Under the pieces are notes generated by a model. That model was given only the letters and a program-made list of their open reading frames with translations. It was not told the origin of the DNA and made no database searches. A stretch of 64,000 bases of DNA from Pseudomonas flexibilis (GTDB lineage Bacteria > Pseudomonadota > Gammaproteobacteria > Pseudomonadales > Pseudomonadaceae). The stretch lies in the NCBI RefSeq assembly GCF_000802425.1, contig NZ_JRUD01000024.1, positions 62,001 through 126,000 on the forward strand, given 5' to 3'. Below, in pieces: positions 47,973 through 58,630 of this stretch (position 1 is the stretch's first letter; every line of letters begins with the position of its first letter). Position numbers and translations under genes: made by a program.

Positions 47973-49076
47973 ATGAACCACCTGACTTCGCCTGCCGAAC
48001 TGGAAGCGCGTCTGCGTCTGCACGCCTTGCCGGAACTGGGCCCGCGTCGTTTCCGGCGCCTGTTGCAGGCCTTCGAAACCGCCAGTGCCGCCCTTAGCGC
48101 GCCGGCCTCCGCCTGGCGCGCACTGGGGCTGCCGGCGGTGTGCGCGGAAGCGCGTCGCAGCGCGTTGGTGCGCCAGTCTGCGCAGGACGCTCTGACCTGG
48201 CTGCAGCAGCCCGACCAGCACCTGCTGTGTTGGGACCACCCCGGCTATCCGGCGCTGCTCGCCGAGCTGGATGACGCCCCGCCGCTGCTGTTCGTCGCCG
48301 GCGATCCGGGGCTGCTGGAGCGTCCGCAGCTGGCCATCGTCGGCAGCCGGAACGCCTCGCGGCCGGGGTTGGAATGTGCCGGCCGTTTCGCCCGGGAACT
48401 GGCCGGTGGCGGTTTCGTGGTCACCAGCGGGCTGGCGCTGGGCATCGACGGTGCCGCCCACGAGGGCGCGCTGCAGGCGGGCGGCGGAACCATCGGCGTG
48501 CTCGGCTCCGGGCTGCTGCGCCTCTACCCCGCCCGACATCGGCGTCTCGCCGAACGCATGCGCGCCGAGGGCGGCGCGCTGGTTTCCGAACAGCCGCTGG
48601 ATGCGCCACCGCTGCCGGCCAATTTTCCCCGCCGCAATCGCATCATCAGTGGGCTGTCGCTGGGTGTGCTGGTGATCGAGGCGAGTCCTTCCAGTGGTTC
48701 GCTGATCACTGCGCGACTGGCTGCGGATCAGGGGCGTGAGGTGTTCGCCGTGCCGGGTTCGATTCACCATCCGGGCGCGCGCGGCTGCCATCAGTTGATC
48801 CGCGACGGCGCCAGCCTGGTGGAAAGCGTCGATGACATCCTCCAGCAACTGCGCGGCTGGCAGCGACTTGCGCCTGTCGCTCCGTCTGGCGCGCAGTCGG
48901 CCGAACAGAAGCAGCATCCGCTGCTTGCCCTGCTGTGGGCCGCCCCGCACAGCAGCGAAGCGCTGGCGGTGGCCAGTGGCTGGCCGATGGCGCGGGTGCT
49001 GGCCGAGTTGACCGAGCTGGAGATCGATGGCCGGGTGGCCTGTCAGGCGGGCATCTGGAGCGGGCTGGCCAAATAG
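47973..49076 (+). CDS. dprA: DNA processing protein DprA (Smf)
   Basis: A 367-residue protein. The start is ATG 47973 ([19 protein letters not shown]); the in-frame upstream sequence is a repeat region, not coding. Rossmann-like core motifs are [34 protein letters not shown] and [22 protein letters not shown]-terminal winged helix ([22 protein letters not shown]) is present. DprA loads RecA on incoming single-stranded DNA during transformation. It is followed by tsaC at 70 bp. Confidence 0.96.
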   Translation: MNHLTSPAELEARLRLHALPELGPRRFRRLLQAFETASAALSAPASAWRALGLPAVCAEARRSALVRQSAQDALTWLQQPDQHLLCWDHPGYPALLAELDDAPPLLFVAGDPGLLERPQLAIVGSRNASRPGLECAGRFARELAGGGFVVTSGLALGIDGAAHEGALQAGGGTIGVLGSGLLRLYPARHRRLAERMRAEGGALVSEQPLDAPPLPANFPRRNRIISGLSLGVLVIEASPSSGSLITARLAADQGREVFAVPGSIHHPGARGCHQLIRDGASLVESVDDILQQLRGWQRLAPVAPSGAQSAEQKQHPLLALLWAAPHSSEALAVASGWPMARVLAELTELEIDGRVACQAGIWSGLAK

Positions 49077-49146
49077 CGGCGCAGCGCAACGCGGACGGGC
49101 GCTTGCGGTACACTGCGCGCCCGGTTTTTTCGGTAGAGCGAGTGGC

Positions 49147-49704
49147 ATGAACAGCAGTTGGCGCATCCGCCAGGTGGCGGGCGTGGTGAAGGGTGGCGGG
49201 GTGATCGCGTATCCGACCGAAGCGGTCTGGGGCCTGGGGTGCGATCCCTGGAACGAGGCGGCGGTGCGCCGTCTGCTGGCCCTCAAGTCGCGACCCATGC
49301 ACAAGGGGCTGATCCTGGTGGCCGCCCGCGCCACCCAGTTCGATTTCCTGCTCAACGACCTGCCCGGCGAATGGCTGCTGCGCCTGGCCGATTCCTGGCC
49401 GGGTCCGAACACTTGGCTGGTGCCCCATCAGAACCGCCTGCCCGCCTGGATCACCGGGCGGCATGCCACCGTGGCGCTGCGGGTCAGCGACCATCCGCTG
49501 GTGCGGGCCCTGTGCGCCCACACCGGCCCGCTGGTCTCCACTTCCGCCAATCCGGCCGGGCGTCCTTCGGCGCGCAGCCGCCTGCGCGTCGAACAGTACT
49601 TCCACAACCAGCTGGATGGCCTGCTGGGTGGCGAGCTGGGCGGTCGGCGCAATCCAAGCCTGATCCGCGATCTGGCCACCGGCAAGGTGATCCGCCCGTC
49701 CTGA
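49147..49704 (+). CDS. tsaC: Threonylcarbamoyl-AMP synthase
   Basis: A 185-residue YrdC-type enzyme for the first step of t6A37 tRNA modification. The start is ATG 49147 ([20 protein letters not shown]). The motifs [30 protein letters not shown] and [14 protein letters not shown] are conserved. The length matches the short TsaC form, without the Sua5 extension. Confidence 0.96.
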   Translation: MNSSWRIRQVAGVVKGGGVIAYPTEAVWGLGCDPWNEAAVRRLLALKSRPMHKGLILVAARATQFDFLLNDLPGEWLLRLADSWPGPNTWLVPHQNRLPAWITGRHATVALRVSDHPLVRALCAHTGPLVSTSANPAGRPSARSRLRVEQYFHNQLDGLLGGELGGRRNPSLIRDLATGKVIRPS

Positions 49705-49730
49705 GCGGTACGCCTCCCGCCGCGCACGTT

Positions 49731-49814
49731 CCGTAGCGGTCAGCGCTGTTCTGGTCGCCGAGGCGCGCCGGGCCGGCGCGTTGGTGGACAAGGAAAACGT
49801 TGTCCACCCTACGG
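49731..49814. repeat. Degenerate palindromic intergenic repeat (copy 3) with REP-like tail
   Basis: An 84-bp element that starts CCGTAGCGG (49731-49739) and ends CCACCCTACGG (to 49814), so the ends are inverted. Inside is a perfect 9-bp inverted repeat GGTGGACAA/TTGTCCACC (49783-49791 with 49800-49808). Just after it, GCTTCAGCCGCGA (49837-49849) recurs at 63739-63751. It fills the gap between the convergent tsaC and qor genes. Confidence 0.65.
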
Positions 49815-49882
49815 TTGCACGGAACCTCTGGGAGCAGCTTCAGCCGCGATGGATGCCAACGGCTTCCCCCCTTCGCCAACGA

Positions 49883-51884
<2,002 letters not shown>

Positions 51885-51890
51885 TCGCAG

Positions 51891-51918
51891 CGTAGGGTGG
51901 TCACGGCGTGCCGTGGCC
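51891..51918. repeat. Degenerate palindromic intergenic repeat (copy 4)
   Basis: CGTAGGGTGG (51891-51900), 7 bp after the hemF stop, is followed by the hairpin GGTCACGGC/GCCGTGGCC (51899-51907 with 51910-51918), whose pairing includes one G-T. It shares the CGTAGGGTGG core with copies 1 and 3, and may serve as a terminator-like structure for hemF. Confidence 0.55.
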
Positions 51919-51957
51919 ATCGTCGGCCTTTTTCATGTTTGCAGTCTGGAGCCTTTC

Positions 51958-52773
51958 ATGGACCGCTACGGCGTCTTCGGCAACCCCATCGCCCACAGCA
52001 AATCCCCGCTGATCCACCGCCTGTTCGCCGAACAGACCGGCCAGGCGCTGACCTACGAGGCACTGCTGGCGCCACTGGATGATTTCGCCGGTTTCGCCCG
52101 CGCGTTCTTCCGCAACGGCCTGGGCGGCAACGTCACCGTGCCGTTCAAGGAAGAGGCGTTTCGCCTGGCCGACACCCTGACCGCGCGCGCGCAGCGCGCC
52201 GGCGCGGTGAACACCCTGAAGAAGCTCGACGATGGCCGTCTGCTCGGCGACAACACCGATGGCGCCGGCCTGGTGCGCGACCTGACCCACAACGCCGGTG
52301 TTGCCCTGCGCGGCCAGCGCATCCTGATTCTCGGCGCCGGCGGCGCGGTGCGGGGCATCCTCGAACCCTTCCTTGCCGAGCGGCCGGCGGAACTGCTGAT
52401 CGCCAACCGCACGCCGGCCAAGGCCGAAGCCCTGGCCGAGGCCTTCGCCGACCTCGGCCCGCTGCGCGCCTGTGGGTTCGATTACGCGGGCGAGCCGTTC
52501 GACCTGATCGTCAACGGCACCTCGGCCAGCCTGGCCGGCGACGTGCCGCCGATCGATCCGCACCTGATCCGTCCCGGCCATACCCTGTGCTACGACATGA
52601 TGTACGGCGCCCGGCCAACCGCCTTCAACCAGTGGGCCGCAGACCACGGCGCGGTGACCCGCGACGGCTTGGGCATGCTGGTCGAGCAGGCGGCGGAAGC
52701 GTTCTTCCTGTGGCGCGGTGTGCGCCCCCAGGCGGAGCCGGTCCTTCAGATGTTGCGTCGCCAGTTGCTGTAG
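51958..52773 (+). CDS. aroE: Shikimate dehydrogenase
   Basis: A 271-residue NADPH enzyme of the shikimate pathway. The start is ATG 51958 ([20 protein letters not shown]). Catalytic Lys64 in [10 protein letters not shown] and Asp101 in DNTDGAGL form the active pair, and the nucleotide loop is [10 protein letters not shown]. The gene ends 28 bp inside the convergent DUF883-like gene. It lies after hemF as in P. aeruginosa. Confidence 0.97.
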   Translation: MDRYGVFGNPIAHSKSPLIHRLFAEQTGQALTYEALLAPLDDFAGFARAFFRNGLGGNVTVPFKEEAFRLADTLTARAQRAGAVNTLKKLDDGRLLGDNTDGAGLVRDLTHNAGVALRGQRILILGAGGAVRGILEPFLAERPAELLIANRTPAKAEALAEAFADLGPLRACGFDYAGEPFDLIVNGTSASLAGDVPPIDPHLIRPGHTLCYDMMYGARPTAFNQWAADHGAVTRDGLGMLVEQAAEAFFLWRGVRPQAEPVLQMLRRQLL

Positions 52774-53090
52774 TGCTCCGGGTGGCGCCGGCAATAGGCA
52801 TAGCAGCCGATCGCCGCGCCGATCCCCAGCAGCAGCGCCACGCCGGCCAGCGGATGCTGGCGCGCGCAGTCCTGCGCCGCGCGCCCGGCCGCCCGGGTAC
52901 TGTCCAGCAGATCTCTGGCGTGCCAGTCGCGATCCTGCCACAGCGCTTCGGCCCGGCTGCGCAAGCCGGACAAGCCATGCTGGCCGCGCAGGTGTTCACG
53001 GCTCAGTTCCTCGAGGGCGCGCCGCAGGCGCGTCAGCTCTGCTTCGACGTCGGTCTGGGTCGATGATGAGTGGTTGCCGAACCAGGACAT
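52746..53090 (-). CDS. DUF883-like (ElaB/YqjD) membrane-anchored protein
   Basis: A 114-residue protein. Its N-terminal two thirds are charged and helical ([20 protein letters not shown]) and the C terminus is a single TM segment with small residues ([20 protein letters not shown]). This is the layout of ElaB/YqjD proteins, which tether ribosomes to the membrane in E. coli. It overlaps the 3' end of aroE by 28 bp in convergent orientation. The reading frame is intact, and the RBS region upstream of [10 protein letters not shown] contains GGAGGATCC-like sequence. Moderate confidence. Confidence 0.72.
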   Translation of the reverse strand: MSWFGNHSSSTQTDVEAELTRLRRALEELSREHLRGQHGLSGLRSRAEALWQDRDWHARDLLDSTRAAGRAAQDCARQHPLAGVALLLGIGAAIGCYAYCRRHPEHYSNWRRNI

Positions 53091-53165
53091 GATGGATCCT
53101 CCCGTGAGTGTCAGCTCAACAGACCTGACACCGTCCGGGAGGTGCGACCGGCGGGATGGCCGGTG

Positions 53166-53741
53166 TCAGCGCCGCACGTCGTGCAGGATCTCGTGGACGA
53201 TGCCGGTGGCCAGCACCACCGGTACCAGATCGCCGCCGGCGCGCCGCCACTCATGACCCCGGTAATGCGGCACGTAACGGTGCTGCTGGGCGTTCAGGCG
53301 CCGCCCCCAGCCGGGCGGTAGCGGCTTGCCGCGCACGATATGTACATGCGGCAGCGGCGTCGGGCCGTAGCCGATGTGATGGCGGTTGGCGTGGATCTGT
53401 ACGCGCACCGGTCGAAAATCCGCTGGTGGACGGGGCGCCTGATGCGCCGGGCGCGCGTGCTTGACCGGCGGCTGGTGCGCACGGGCCCCTGGATGGGCCT
53501 GATGGCGTGGTGGAGGCCCGGACTGCATGGCCGGTTGCCGGCCAGTGTGCGGTGCCTGATGCTGCGGCTTGCGCTCCGGTGCGGTCTGCTGCCAGCCGGG
53601 CATCACGGCCGTGTAGGGCGGCGGCGCGGCATGACGCGGGGGCGGATGGTGCGACTGCTCGTAGCCCGGCGCCGCCAGCGCCAGGGAGCTGCCCAGGGTC
53701 AGCAGCAGGCCGAATGAGACGGCCAGACGGGACGCTTGCAT
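53166..53741 (-). CDS. RcnB/CigR-like exported protein
   Basis: A 191-residue secreted protein. The start is ATG 53741 (MQASRLAVSFGLLLTLGSSL), giving a signal peptide that ends ALAAPG. The middle is a long low-complexity His/Pro/Gln/Ala region (about residues 25-115). The C terminus has the RcnB-like module LPPGWGRRLNAQQHRYVPHYRGHEWRRAGGDLVPVVLATGIVHEIL. RcnB tunes Ni/Co homeostasis in E. coli, and CigR is a related envelope protein in Salmonella. Which function applies here is unknown; the His content could bind metal. Confidence 0.75.
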   Translation of the reverse strand: MQASRLAVSFGLLLTLGSSLALAAPGYEQSHHPPPRHAAPPPYTAVMPGWQQTAPERKPQHQAPHTGRQPAMQSGPPPRHQAHPGARAHQPPVKHARPAHQAPRPPADFRPVRVQIHANRHHIGYGPTPLPHVHIVRGKPLPPGWGRRLNAQQHRYVPHYRGHEWRRAGGDLVPVVLATGIVHEILHDVRR

Positions 53742-53968
53742 GGTCGTCTCCTTGAAGGATGAGTCCGGCGAGTGAACCGGGTGCGCTGGCATCCTAACCC
53801 TAGCCAAGGCTGAGGGAGGCCTGTCAGATGACTTTTACCTTCGCCTGCGTAATGTCAGCGGTGACTTACACACTGCAACGCAATAGACGCGGGTTCGCTT
53901 CAATAGAGCTGCCAGTCGTATAGCTTTTTGCTATTAATACGCGGCTCATTCAGGAAGGAAGCCCGGTT

Positions 53969-54808
53969 GTGACCCCTATTCGTTTTGCCCCGCTGCGCGC
54001 TGCTGTTCTGCTGATGGCCGGTGTCTGGTTGCCGGTGCTGTCCCACGCTGCGCCCGCCGTATGGGTGGCAGGGTTGTACAGCGAAACCGACCAGGGCAGG
54101 CGTGACGGCCACGACGGCCACATCAGTTACAGCCGTGGCGCGGCCGTCGGTGTAGATGCCCGCCTGAGCCAGCGCTGGACACTGGGTGTCGGCTACCGTC
54201 AGCTGAGCACCGATGCCCGGGATGCCAGTGGCGGTCGCCTGCACGCCGACACCTGGCAGGGGTTTCTGAACGGCGGCTTCGAGCACGGCAATCTGCAGGT
54301 GCTGGGTAGTATGGAGTATGGCAAGGCCGAACACCGGCTGAGACCGGCGGACGACTACGACGGTAGCCTGCTGGGCGCGAACCTGACCCTGGCCTATCGG
54401 CATCATCTGCAGGGCACCGTGCATGTGATTCCGCGCGTGCTGGCGCGTTACAGCCAGGTGGATATCGACGATGCGGGCCGCGTCGAGCGTCAGGAGGTGG
54501 GAGAGCTGGGCGCCGGCGTGCACCTGGTCGGGCGCGTGCCCCTCGACCAGGGCCAACTGGTCCAGACCATTCGCCTGATGCGTTACCACGAGCTGATGGA
54601 TGACCGTATCGACACCGCAGCCGTGTACGTGATCGATGGAGCGCCGTTGCTGAGCGGCGGGGCGCGGCGCGACCGCAACAGCTACCAGTTGGGCTTGGGC
54701 ATGGATTACCAGTTGGGCGGCTTCACCCTCGGCGCCAGCTACGGCTACTACTCCCGCGCAGACTTCCACGCCAACACGGCGTCGCTGCAGGTCCAGCTGG
54801 CGTTCTGA
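53969..54808 (+). CDS. Outer-membrane beta-barrel (autotransporter beta-domain-like) protein
   Basis: A 279-residue protein beginning GTG (VTPIRFAPLRAAVLLMAGVW), with a signal peptide ending SHAAP. Regular amphipathic strands of about 10 residues with alternating aromatic and charged residues continue to the C terminus. It ends ASLQVQLAF, a terminal Phe as used for BAM-dependent insertion. This is like the beta-domain of autotransporters but with no passenger, so it may be a stand-alone barrel. An AGGAAGGAA Shine-Dalgarno precedes the start. The neighbours give no clue to its role. Confidence 0.75.
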   Translation: MTPIRFAPLRAAVLLMAGVWLPVLSHAAPAVWVAGLYSETDQGRRDGHDGHISYSRGAAVGVDARLSQRWTLGVGYRQLSTDARDASGGRLHADTWQGFLNGGFEHGNLQVLGSMEYGKAEHRLRPADDYDGSLLGANLTLAYRHHLQGTVHVIPRVLARYSQVDIDDAGRVERQEVGELGAGVHLVGRVPLDQGQLVQTIRLMRYHELMDDRIDTAAVYVIDGAPLLSGGARRDRNSYQLGLGMDYQLGGFTLGASYGYYSRADFHANTASLQVQLAF

Positions 54809-54873
54809 ACCGCGCCGGCCTGAACGGCGCTGACCGCCCTGCGCTTGTGGTGCTTCGGCGCAGGGCAGGCATG

Positions 54874-54911
54874 AAAAAGCCGCTGCGCCCTCCCGGACGC
54901 AGCGGCTTTTT
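54874..54911. terminator. Bidirectional terminator between the barrel gene and trpA
   Basis: Very strong stem AAAAAGCCGCTGCG/CGCAGCGGCTTTTT (54874-54887 with 54898-54911) with a 10-nt loop. A on one side and T on the other let it stop both the rightward barrel gene and the leftward trpBA operon. Confidence 0.92.
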
Positions 54912-54931
54912 CGTTGCGCTGGAACCAGAGG

Positions 54932-55741
54932 TCAGCCGCGCGCCCCGCGCACCCCGGCCGCCAGCTCGCTGCACAGCGTCAGCACGTCATGGATGGCCTG
55001 CTTGGGTGTGTCGGCCTTGGCGATGCGGTCGACCAGCGCCGAGCCGACCACCACGCCGTCGGCGCGACGGGCCACGTCGGCGGCGTGTTCGGCGGTGCGG
55101 ATGCCGAAGCCGATGCACAGTGGCAGGTCGGTGTGGCGACGCAGGCGGGCGACGGCTTCGTCGACCTGTTGCATGCTCGCCGAGCCGGCGCCGGTCACCC
55201 CGGCCACCGACACGTAGTACACGAAGCCGGAGCTGCCGTTGAGCACCACCGGCAGGCGTGCATCGTCAGTGGTCGGCGTGGTCAGGCGGATGAAGTCGAG
55301 GCCGGCGGCCTGGGCCGGGTCGCACAGGTCGGCGTTGTGCTCCGGAGGCAGGTCGACCACGATCAGACCGTCCACGCCTGCGGCCTTGGCGTCCTCGATG
55401 AAGCGCGGCACGCCGTAATGGTGGATCGGGTTGAAGTAGCCCATCAGCACGATCGGCGTGGTCTGGTTGTCCTCGCGGAACTCGCGGACCATCTGCAGGG
55501 TTTTCGCCAGGTTCTGGCCATTGCCCAGGGCGCGGATATTGGCCAGCTGGATCGCCGGGCCGTCGGCCATCGGGTCGGTGAACGGCATGCCCAGCTCGAT
55601 CACGTCGGCGCCGGCGTCCGGCAGACCCTTGAGGATGTGCAGGGCGGTGGCGTAGTCCGGGTCGCCGGCGGTCAGGAAGGTCACCAGCGCGGCGCGATTC
55701 TGCTGTTTCAGTTCGGCGAAGCGGGTCTGCAGGCGGCTCAT
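54932..55741 (-). CDS. trpA: Tryptophan synthase alpha chain
   Basis: A 269-residue TIM barrel that splits indole-3-glycerol phosphate to indole and G3P. Catalytic residues Glu49 and Asp60 lie in [34 protein letters not shown] binds the phosphate. It overlaps trpB by 4 bp (ATGA). It follows trpB in an operon controlled by the divergent activator TrpI. Confidence 0.98.
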   Translation of the reverse strand: MSRLQTRFAELKQQNRAALVTFLTAGDPDYATALHILKGLPDAGADVIELGMPFTDPMADGPAIQLANIRALGNGQNLAKTLQMVREFREDNQTTPIVLMGYFNPIHHYGVPRFIEDAKAAGVDGLIVVDLPPEHNADLCDPAQAAGLDFIRLTTPTTDDARLPVVLNGSSGFVYYVSVAGVTGAGSASMQQVDEAVARLRRHTDLPLCIGFGIRTAEHAADVARRADGVVVGSALVDRIAKADTPKQAIHDVLTLCSELAAGVRGARG

Positions 55742-56949
55742 GCGCGGGTCTCCTCAAGCTTCAGGTGGTGCATCACGGTCTGCATGTCCTTGTCGCCGCG
55801 GCCGGACAGGTTGACCACCATGAGGTGGTCCTTGGGTAGCTGCGGCGCGCGCTTGAACATCTCCGCCAGCGCGTGGGACGACTCCAGCGCCGGGATGATG
55901 CCTTCCAGGCGGCAGCACTGGTGGAAGGCGGCCAACGCCTCGTCGTCGGTGATCGGCACGTACTCGACGCGGCCGATGTCGTGCAGCCAGGCGTGCTCGG
56001 GGCCGACGCCCGGGTAGTCGAGGCCGGCGGAAATCGAGTGGGCATCGATGATCTGCCCGTCGTCGTCCTGCAGCAGGAAGGTACGGTTGCCGTGCAGCAC
56101 GCCCGGGGTGCCGCCGTTCATGCTGCTGGCGTGCTTGCCGGTGTCGATGCCGTGGCCGGCGGCTTCCACACCGACGATCTGCACCGAGGCGTCATCCAGG
56201 AACGGGTGGAACAGGCCGATGGCGTTGGAGCCGCCGCCGATGCAGGCGATCAGGCTGTCGGGCAGGCGGCCCTCCTGTTCCTGCATCTGCTGGCGGGTCT
56301 CCTTGCCGATGACGGACTGGAAGTCGCGCACCATGGCCGGGTACGGGTGCGGGCCGGCGGCGGTGCCGATCAGGTAGAAGGTGTCGTGCACGTTGGTCAC
56401 CCAGTCGCGCAGCGCCTCGTTCATGGCGTCCTTGAGGGTGCCGGTGCCGGCGGTGACCGGAATCACCTCGGCGCCCAGCAGCTTCATGCGGAACACGTTG
56501 GCCTGCTGCCGGTCGATGTCGGTGGTGCCCATGTACACCACGCACTGCATGCCGAAGCGTGCGGCCACGGTGGCGGTGGCCACGCCGTGCATGCCGGCGC
56601 CGGTCTCGGCGATGATGCGCTGCTTGCCCATGCGCCTGGCCAGCAGGATCTGGCCGATGCAGTTGTTGATCTTGTGCGCGCCGGTGTGGTTCAGCTCCTC
56701 GCGCTTGAGGTAGATCTTCGCGCCGCCGCAGAACTCGGTGAGGCGTTCGGCGAAGTACAGCGGGCTCGGGCGGCCGATGTAGTCGCGCTGGAAGTAGGCC
56801 AGTTCCTTGAGGAACGCCGGATCCTGCTTGGCCTTCTCGTATTCGGCGGCCAGTTCGTGGATCAGCGGCATCAGGGTTTCGGCGACGTACTGGCCGCCGA
56901 AGCTGCCGAACAGGCCCTTGGCGTCGGGTCCGTTGCGTAATGAGGTCAT
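55738..56949 (-). CDS. trpB: Tryptophan synthase beta chain
   Basis: A 403-residue PLP enzyme that joins indole to serine. The Schiff-base lysine is Lys93 in HTGAHKINN. The PLP phosphate loop GGGSNAIG and the ETGAGMHG segment are normal. It begins [20 protein letters not shown], with an AGGAG Shine-Dalgarno. First gene of the leftward trpBA operon, directly opposite trpI. Confidence 0.98.
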   Translation of the reverse strand: MTSLRNGPDAKGLFGSFGGQYVAETLMPLIHELAAEYEKAKQDPAFLKELAYFQRDYIGRPSPLYFAERLTEFCGGAKIYLKREELNHTGAHKINNCIGQILLARRMGKQRIIAETGAGMHGVATATVAARFGMQCVVYMGTTDIDRQQANVFRMKLLGAEVIPVTAGTGTLKDAMNEALRDWVTNVHDTFYLIGTAAGPHPYPAMVRDFQSVIGKETRQQMQEQEGRLPDSLIACIGGGSNAIGLFHPFLDDASVQIVGVEAAGHGIDTGKHASSMNGGTPGVLHGNRTFLLQDDDGQIIDAHSISAGLDYPGVGPEHAWLHDIGRVEYVPITDDEALAAFHQCCRLEGIIPALESSHALAEMFKRAPQLPKDHLMVVNLSGRGDKDMQTVMHHLKLEETRA

Positions 56950-57058
56950 GGGTAGGCTCCTGGATTCGAGGGGCGTTGCAGCGATGGTCAGACCTTAACC
57001 AATCCCCGATGCCTTAAAAAGCGATAAGATTGCCGCAATTCGTCAGGAAATATCACCT
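56950..57058. promoter_or_regulatory. trpBA/trpI divergent control region
   Basis: The 109 bp between trpB and trpI should hold both promoters and the TrpI operators, as in P. aeruginosa, where TrpI with indoleglycerol phosphate activates trpBA. A short palindrome ATTGCCGCAAT (57029-57039) and a TTAA-N15-TTAA spacing (56995-57017) are seen. Which of them TrpI binds cannot be told from sequence alone. Confidence 0.6.
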
Positions 57059-57943
57059 ATGACCGCCTCGCTTCCCCCGCTCAATGCCCTGCGCGCCTTC
57101 GAGGCCGTGGCGCGCCTAGGTAGCCTGAAACGCGCGGCCGACGAGCTACACGTTACCCATGGGGCGGTCAGTCGGCAGCTCGCCAACTTGGAACAGACCC
57201 TCGGCGTGGCACTACTGGAGAAGGAAGGGCGCGGCGTAAAACTCACCGATGCCGGCGCCCGTCTCGGCGCGGTGGCCAGCGAGGCCTTCGAGCGGCTGAC
57301 CACGCTGTGCGCCGAACTGCAACACCAGGCCAGCGAGGCGCCCTTCGTGCTCGGCTGCCCGGGCAGCCTGCTGGCGCGCTGGTTCATCCCACGCCTGGAT
57401 CGCCTGCAGCGCGAGCTGCCGGAGTTACGTCTGCAGCTGTCGGCCAGCGAAGGTGAGCTGGACCCGCGCCGCGCCGGCCTGGACGCCACCCTGTGGTTTG
57501 CCGAGCCGCCCTGGCCGGCCGATGTTGCCGTGTTCGAGCTGGCCGCCGAGCGCATCGGTCCGGTGCTCAGTCCGCACCATCCCCGGGCGGCGCAATTGGG
57601 CGCGGCGCCGCCGGAGGCGCTGCTTGATGAGGCGCTGCTGCACACCGTCTCGCGGCCCCAGGCGTGGCCCACCTGGCTGCGCAGCCAGGGGCTGCAGCCG
57701 GGGCAACTGCGCCTTGGCCAGGGGTTCGAGCACCTCTACTACCTGCTGGAAGCTGCGCTGGCCGGCCTGGGCGTGGCCATCGCCCCGCAGCAGCTGGTGG
57801 CCGACGACCTGGCCGCCGGCCGTCTGTTGGCGCCCTGGGGCTTCGTGGAGACCCCGGCGCGGCTGGCCCTCTGGGTACCGCGCCGGCGCCTGGATCGGCG
57901 CGCCGAGCGACTGGCCGACTGGTTGCGTGCCGCGCTGGCGTAA
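57059..57943 (+). CDS. trpI: LysR-type activator of trpBA
   Basis: A 294-residue LysR regulator starting [20 protein letters not shown]. The N-terminal winged HTH ([22 protein letters not shown]) and a co-inducer domain of two alpha/beta lobes ([17 protein letters not shown]) are intact. Its place, divergent from trpBA, defines it as TrpI, the indoleglycerol-phosphate-responsive activator. An AGGAAA site precedes the start. Confidence 0.95.
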   Translation: MTASLPPLNALRAFEAVARLGSLKRAADELHVTHGAVSRQLANLEQTLGVALLEKEGRGVKLTDAGARLGAVASEAFERLTTLCAELQHQASEAPFVLGCPGSLLARWFIPRLDRLQRELPELRLQLSASEGELDPRRAGLDATLWFAEPPWPADVAVFELAAERIGPVLSPHHPRAAQLGAAPPEALLDEALLHTVSRPQAWPTWLRSQGLQPGQLRLGQGFEHLYYLLEAALAGLGVAIAPQQLVADDLAAGRLLAPWGFVETPARLALWVPRRRLDRRAERLADWLRAALA

Positions 57944-58050
57944 CGGCAAGGCTTTTCTATGCTGTTCCCCAGCCCATGCGGGCGCACTCATCCAGCGGTC
58001 CGCTGTCCATGACCGTACGGGCCAGGGCCCTTCATCAGGAGAGCGGCGAC

Positions 58051-58266
58051 ATGTCGGATCATCACACCTACAAGCTGGTCGAGCTGGTCGGCACCTCCCC
58101 CACCAGCATCGAAGACGCCATCCAGAGTGCGCTGACCGAGGCGGGCAAGAGTCTGCGCCTGCTGGAATGGTTCGAAGTGGTCAGCACGCGCGGGCACATC
58201 GTCAACGGCGCGGTCGGGCATTTCCAGGTGACGCTCAAGGTCGGCTTCCGCATCGCCAACAGCTGA
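58051..58266 (+). CDS. Dodecin (flavin-binding small protein)
   Basis: A 71-residue dodecin starting [20 protein letters not shown]. The frame runs far upstream, but this ATG with a GGAG-like site (CAGGAGAGCGG) fits the family. The typical helix [21 protein letters not shown] and strand [20 protein letters not shown] are present, including the Trp near residue 40 that stacks on flavin. Dodecins form 12-mers that store riboflavin or FMN, and in some species CoA. Confidence 0.93.
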   Translation: MSDHHTYKLVELVGTSPTSIEDAIQSALTEAGKSLRLLEWFEVVSTRGHIVNGAVGHFQVTLKVGFRIANS

Positions 58267-58276
58267 GGAGGCCGCC

Positions 58277-58615
58277 ATGAACCTGTTGCCGATCCTCGGG
58301 CTGATGCTGCTAGGCACTGAGCTCCAGGCTGCGTCCAAGCCCTGCGAGGAGCTCAAGGCGGAGATCGCCGCCAAGCTGCAAGCCCGGGGCGTGCATGAAT
58401 ACCAGCTGGAAATCACCAACCCCGGAGGGGCGGTGGGCTGGACCGTAGTCGGGACCTGCGAAGGGGGCAGCAAGGAAATCCTCTATCGGCGCGGCCGCGC
58501 CGAACTGCCCGATACGCTGCCGGACGATGAGGACGCCGACACGGCGCCCCTGCCTGAGGATGAGCGGGATGCCGGGCCGACGTCGCTGCCCGAGCCGATC
58601 CGGCCGTTGCCCTGA
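58277..58615 (+). CDS. DUF1161 exported protein
   Basis: A 112-residue protein with signal peptide MNLLPILGLMLLGTELQAAS. A CEELKAEIAAKLQARGVHEY segment is followed by VVGTCEGGSKEILYRR; two Cys likely form a disulphide. This is DUF1161, found next to dodecin or trpI in Pseudomonas. The acidic and Pro-rich C-terminal tail (PDTLPDDEDADTAPLPEDE) extends beyond the core. Function unknown. It starts 10 bp after dodecin, so the two may be cotranscribed. Confidence 0.88.
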   Translation: MNLLPILGLMLLGTELQAASKPCEELKAEIAAKLQARGVHEYQLEITNPGGAVGWTVVGTCEGGSKEILYRRGRAELPDTLPDDEDADTAPLPEDERDAGPTSLPEPIRPLP

Positions 58616-58630
58616 TCGGGCGCCCTCGCC

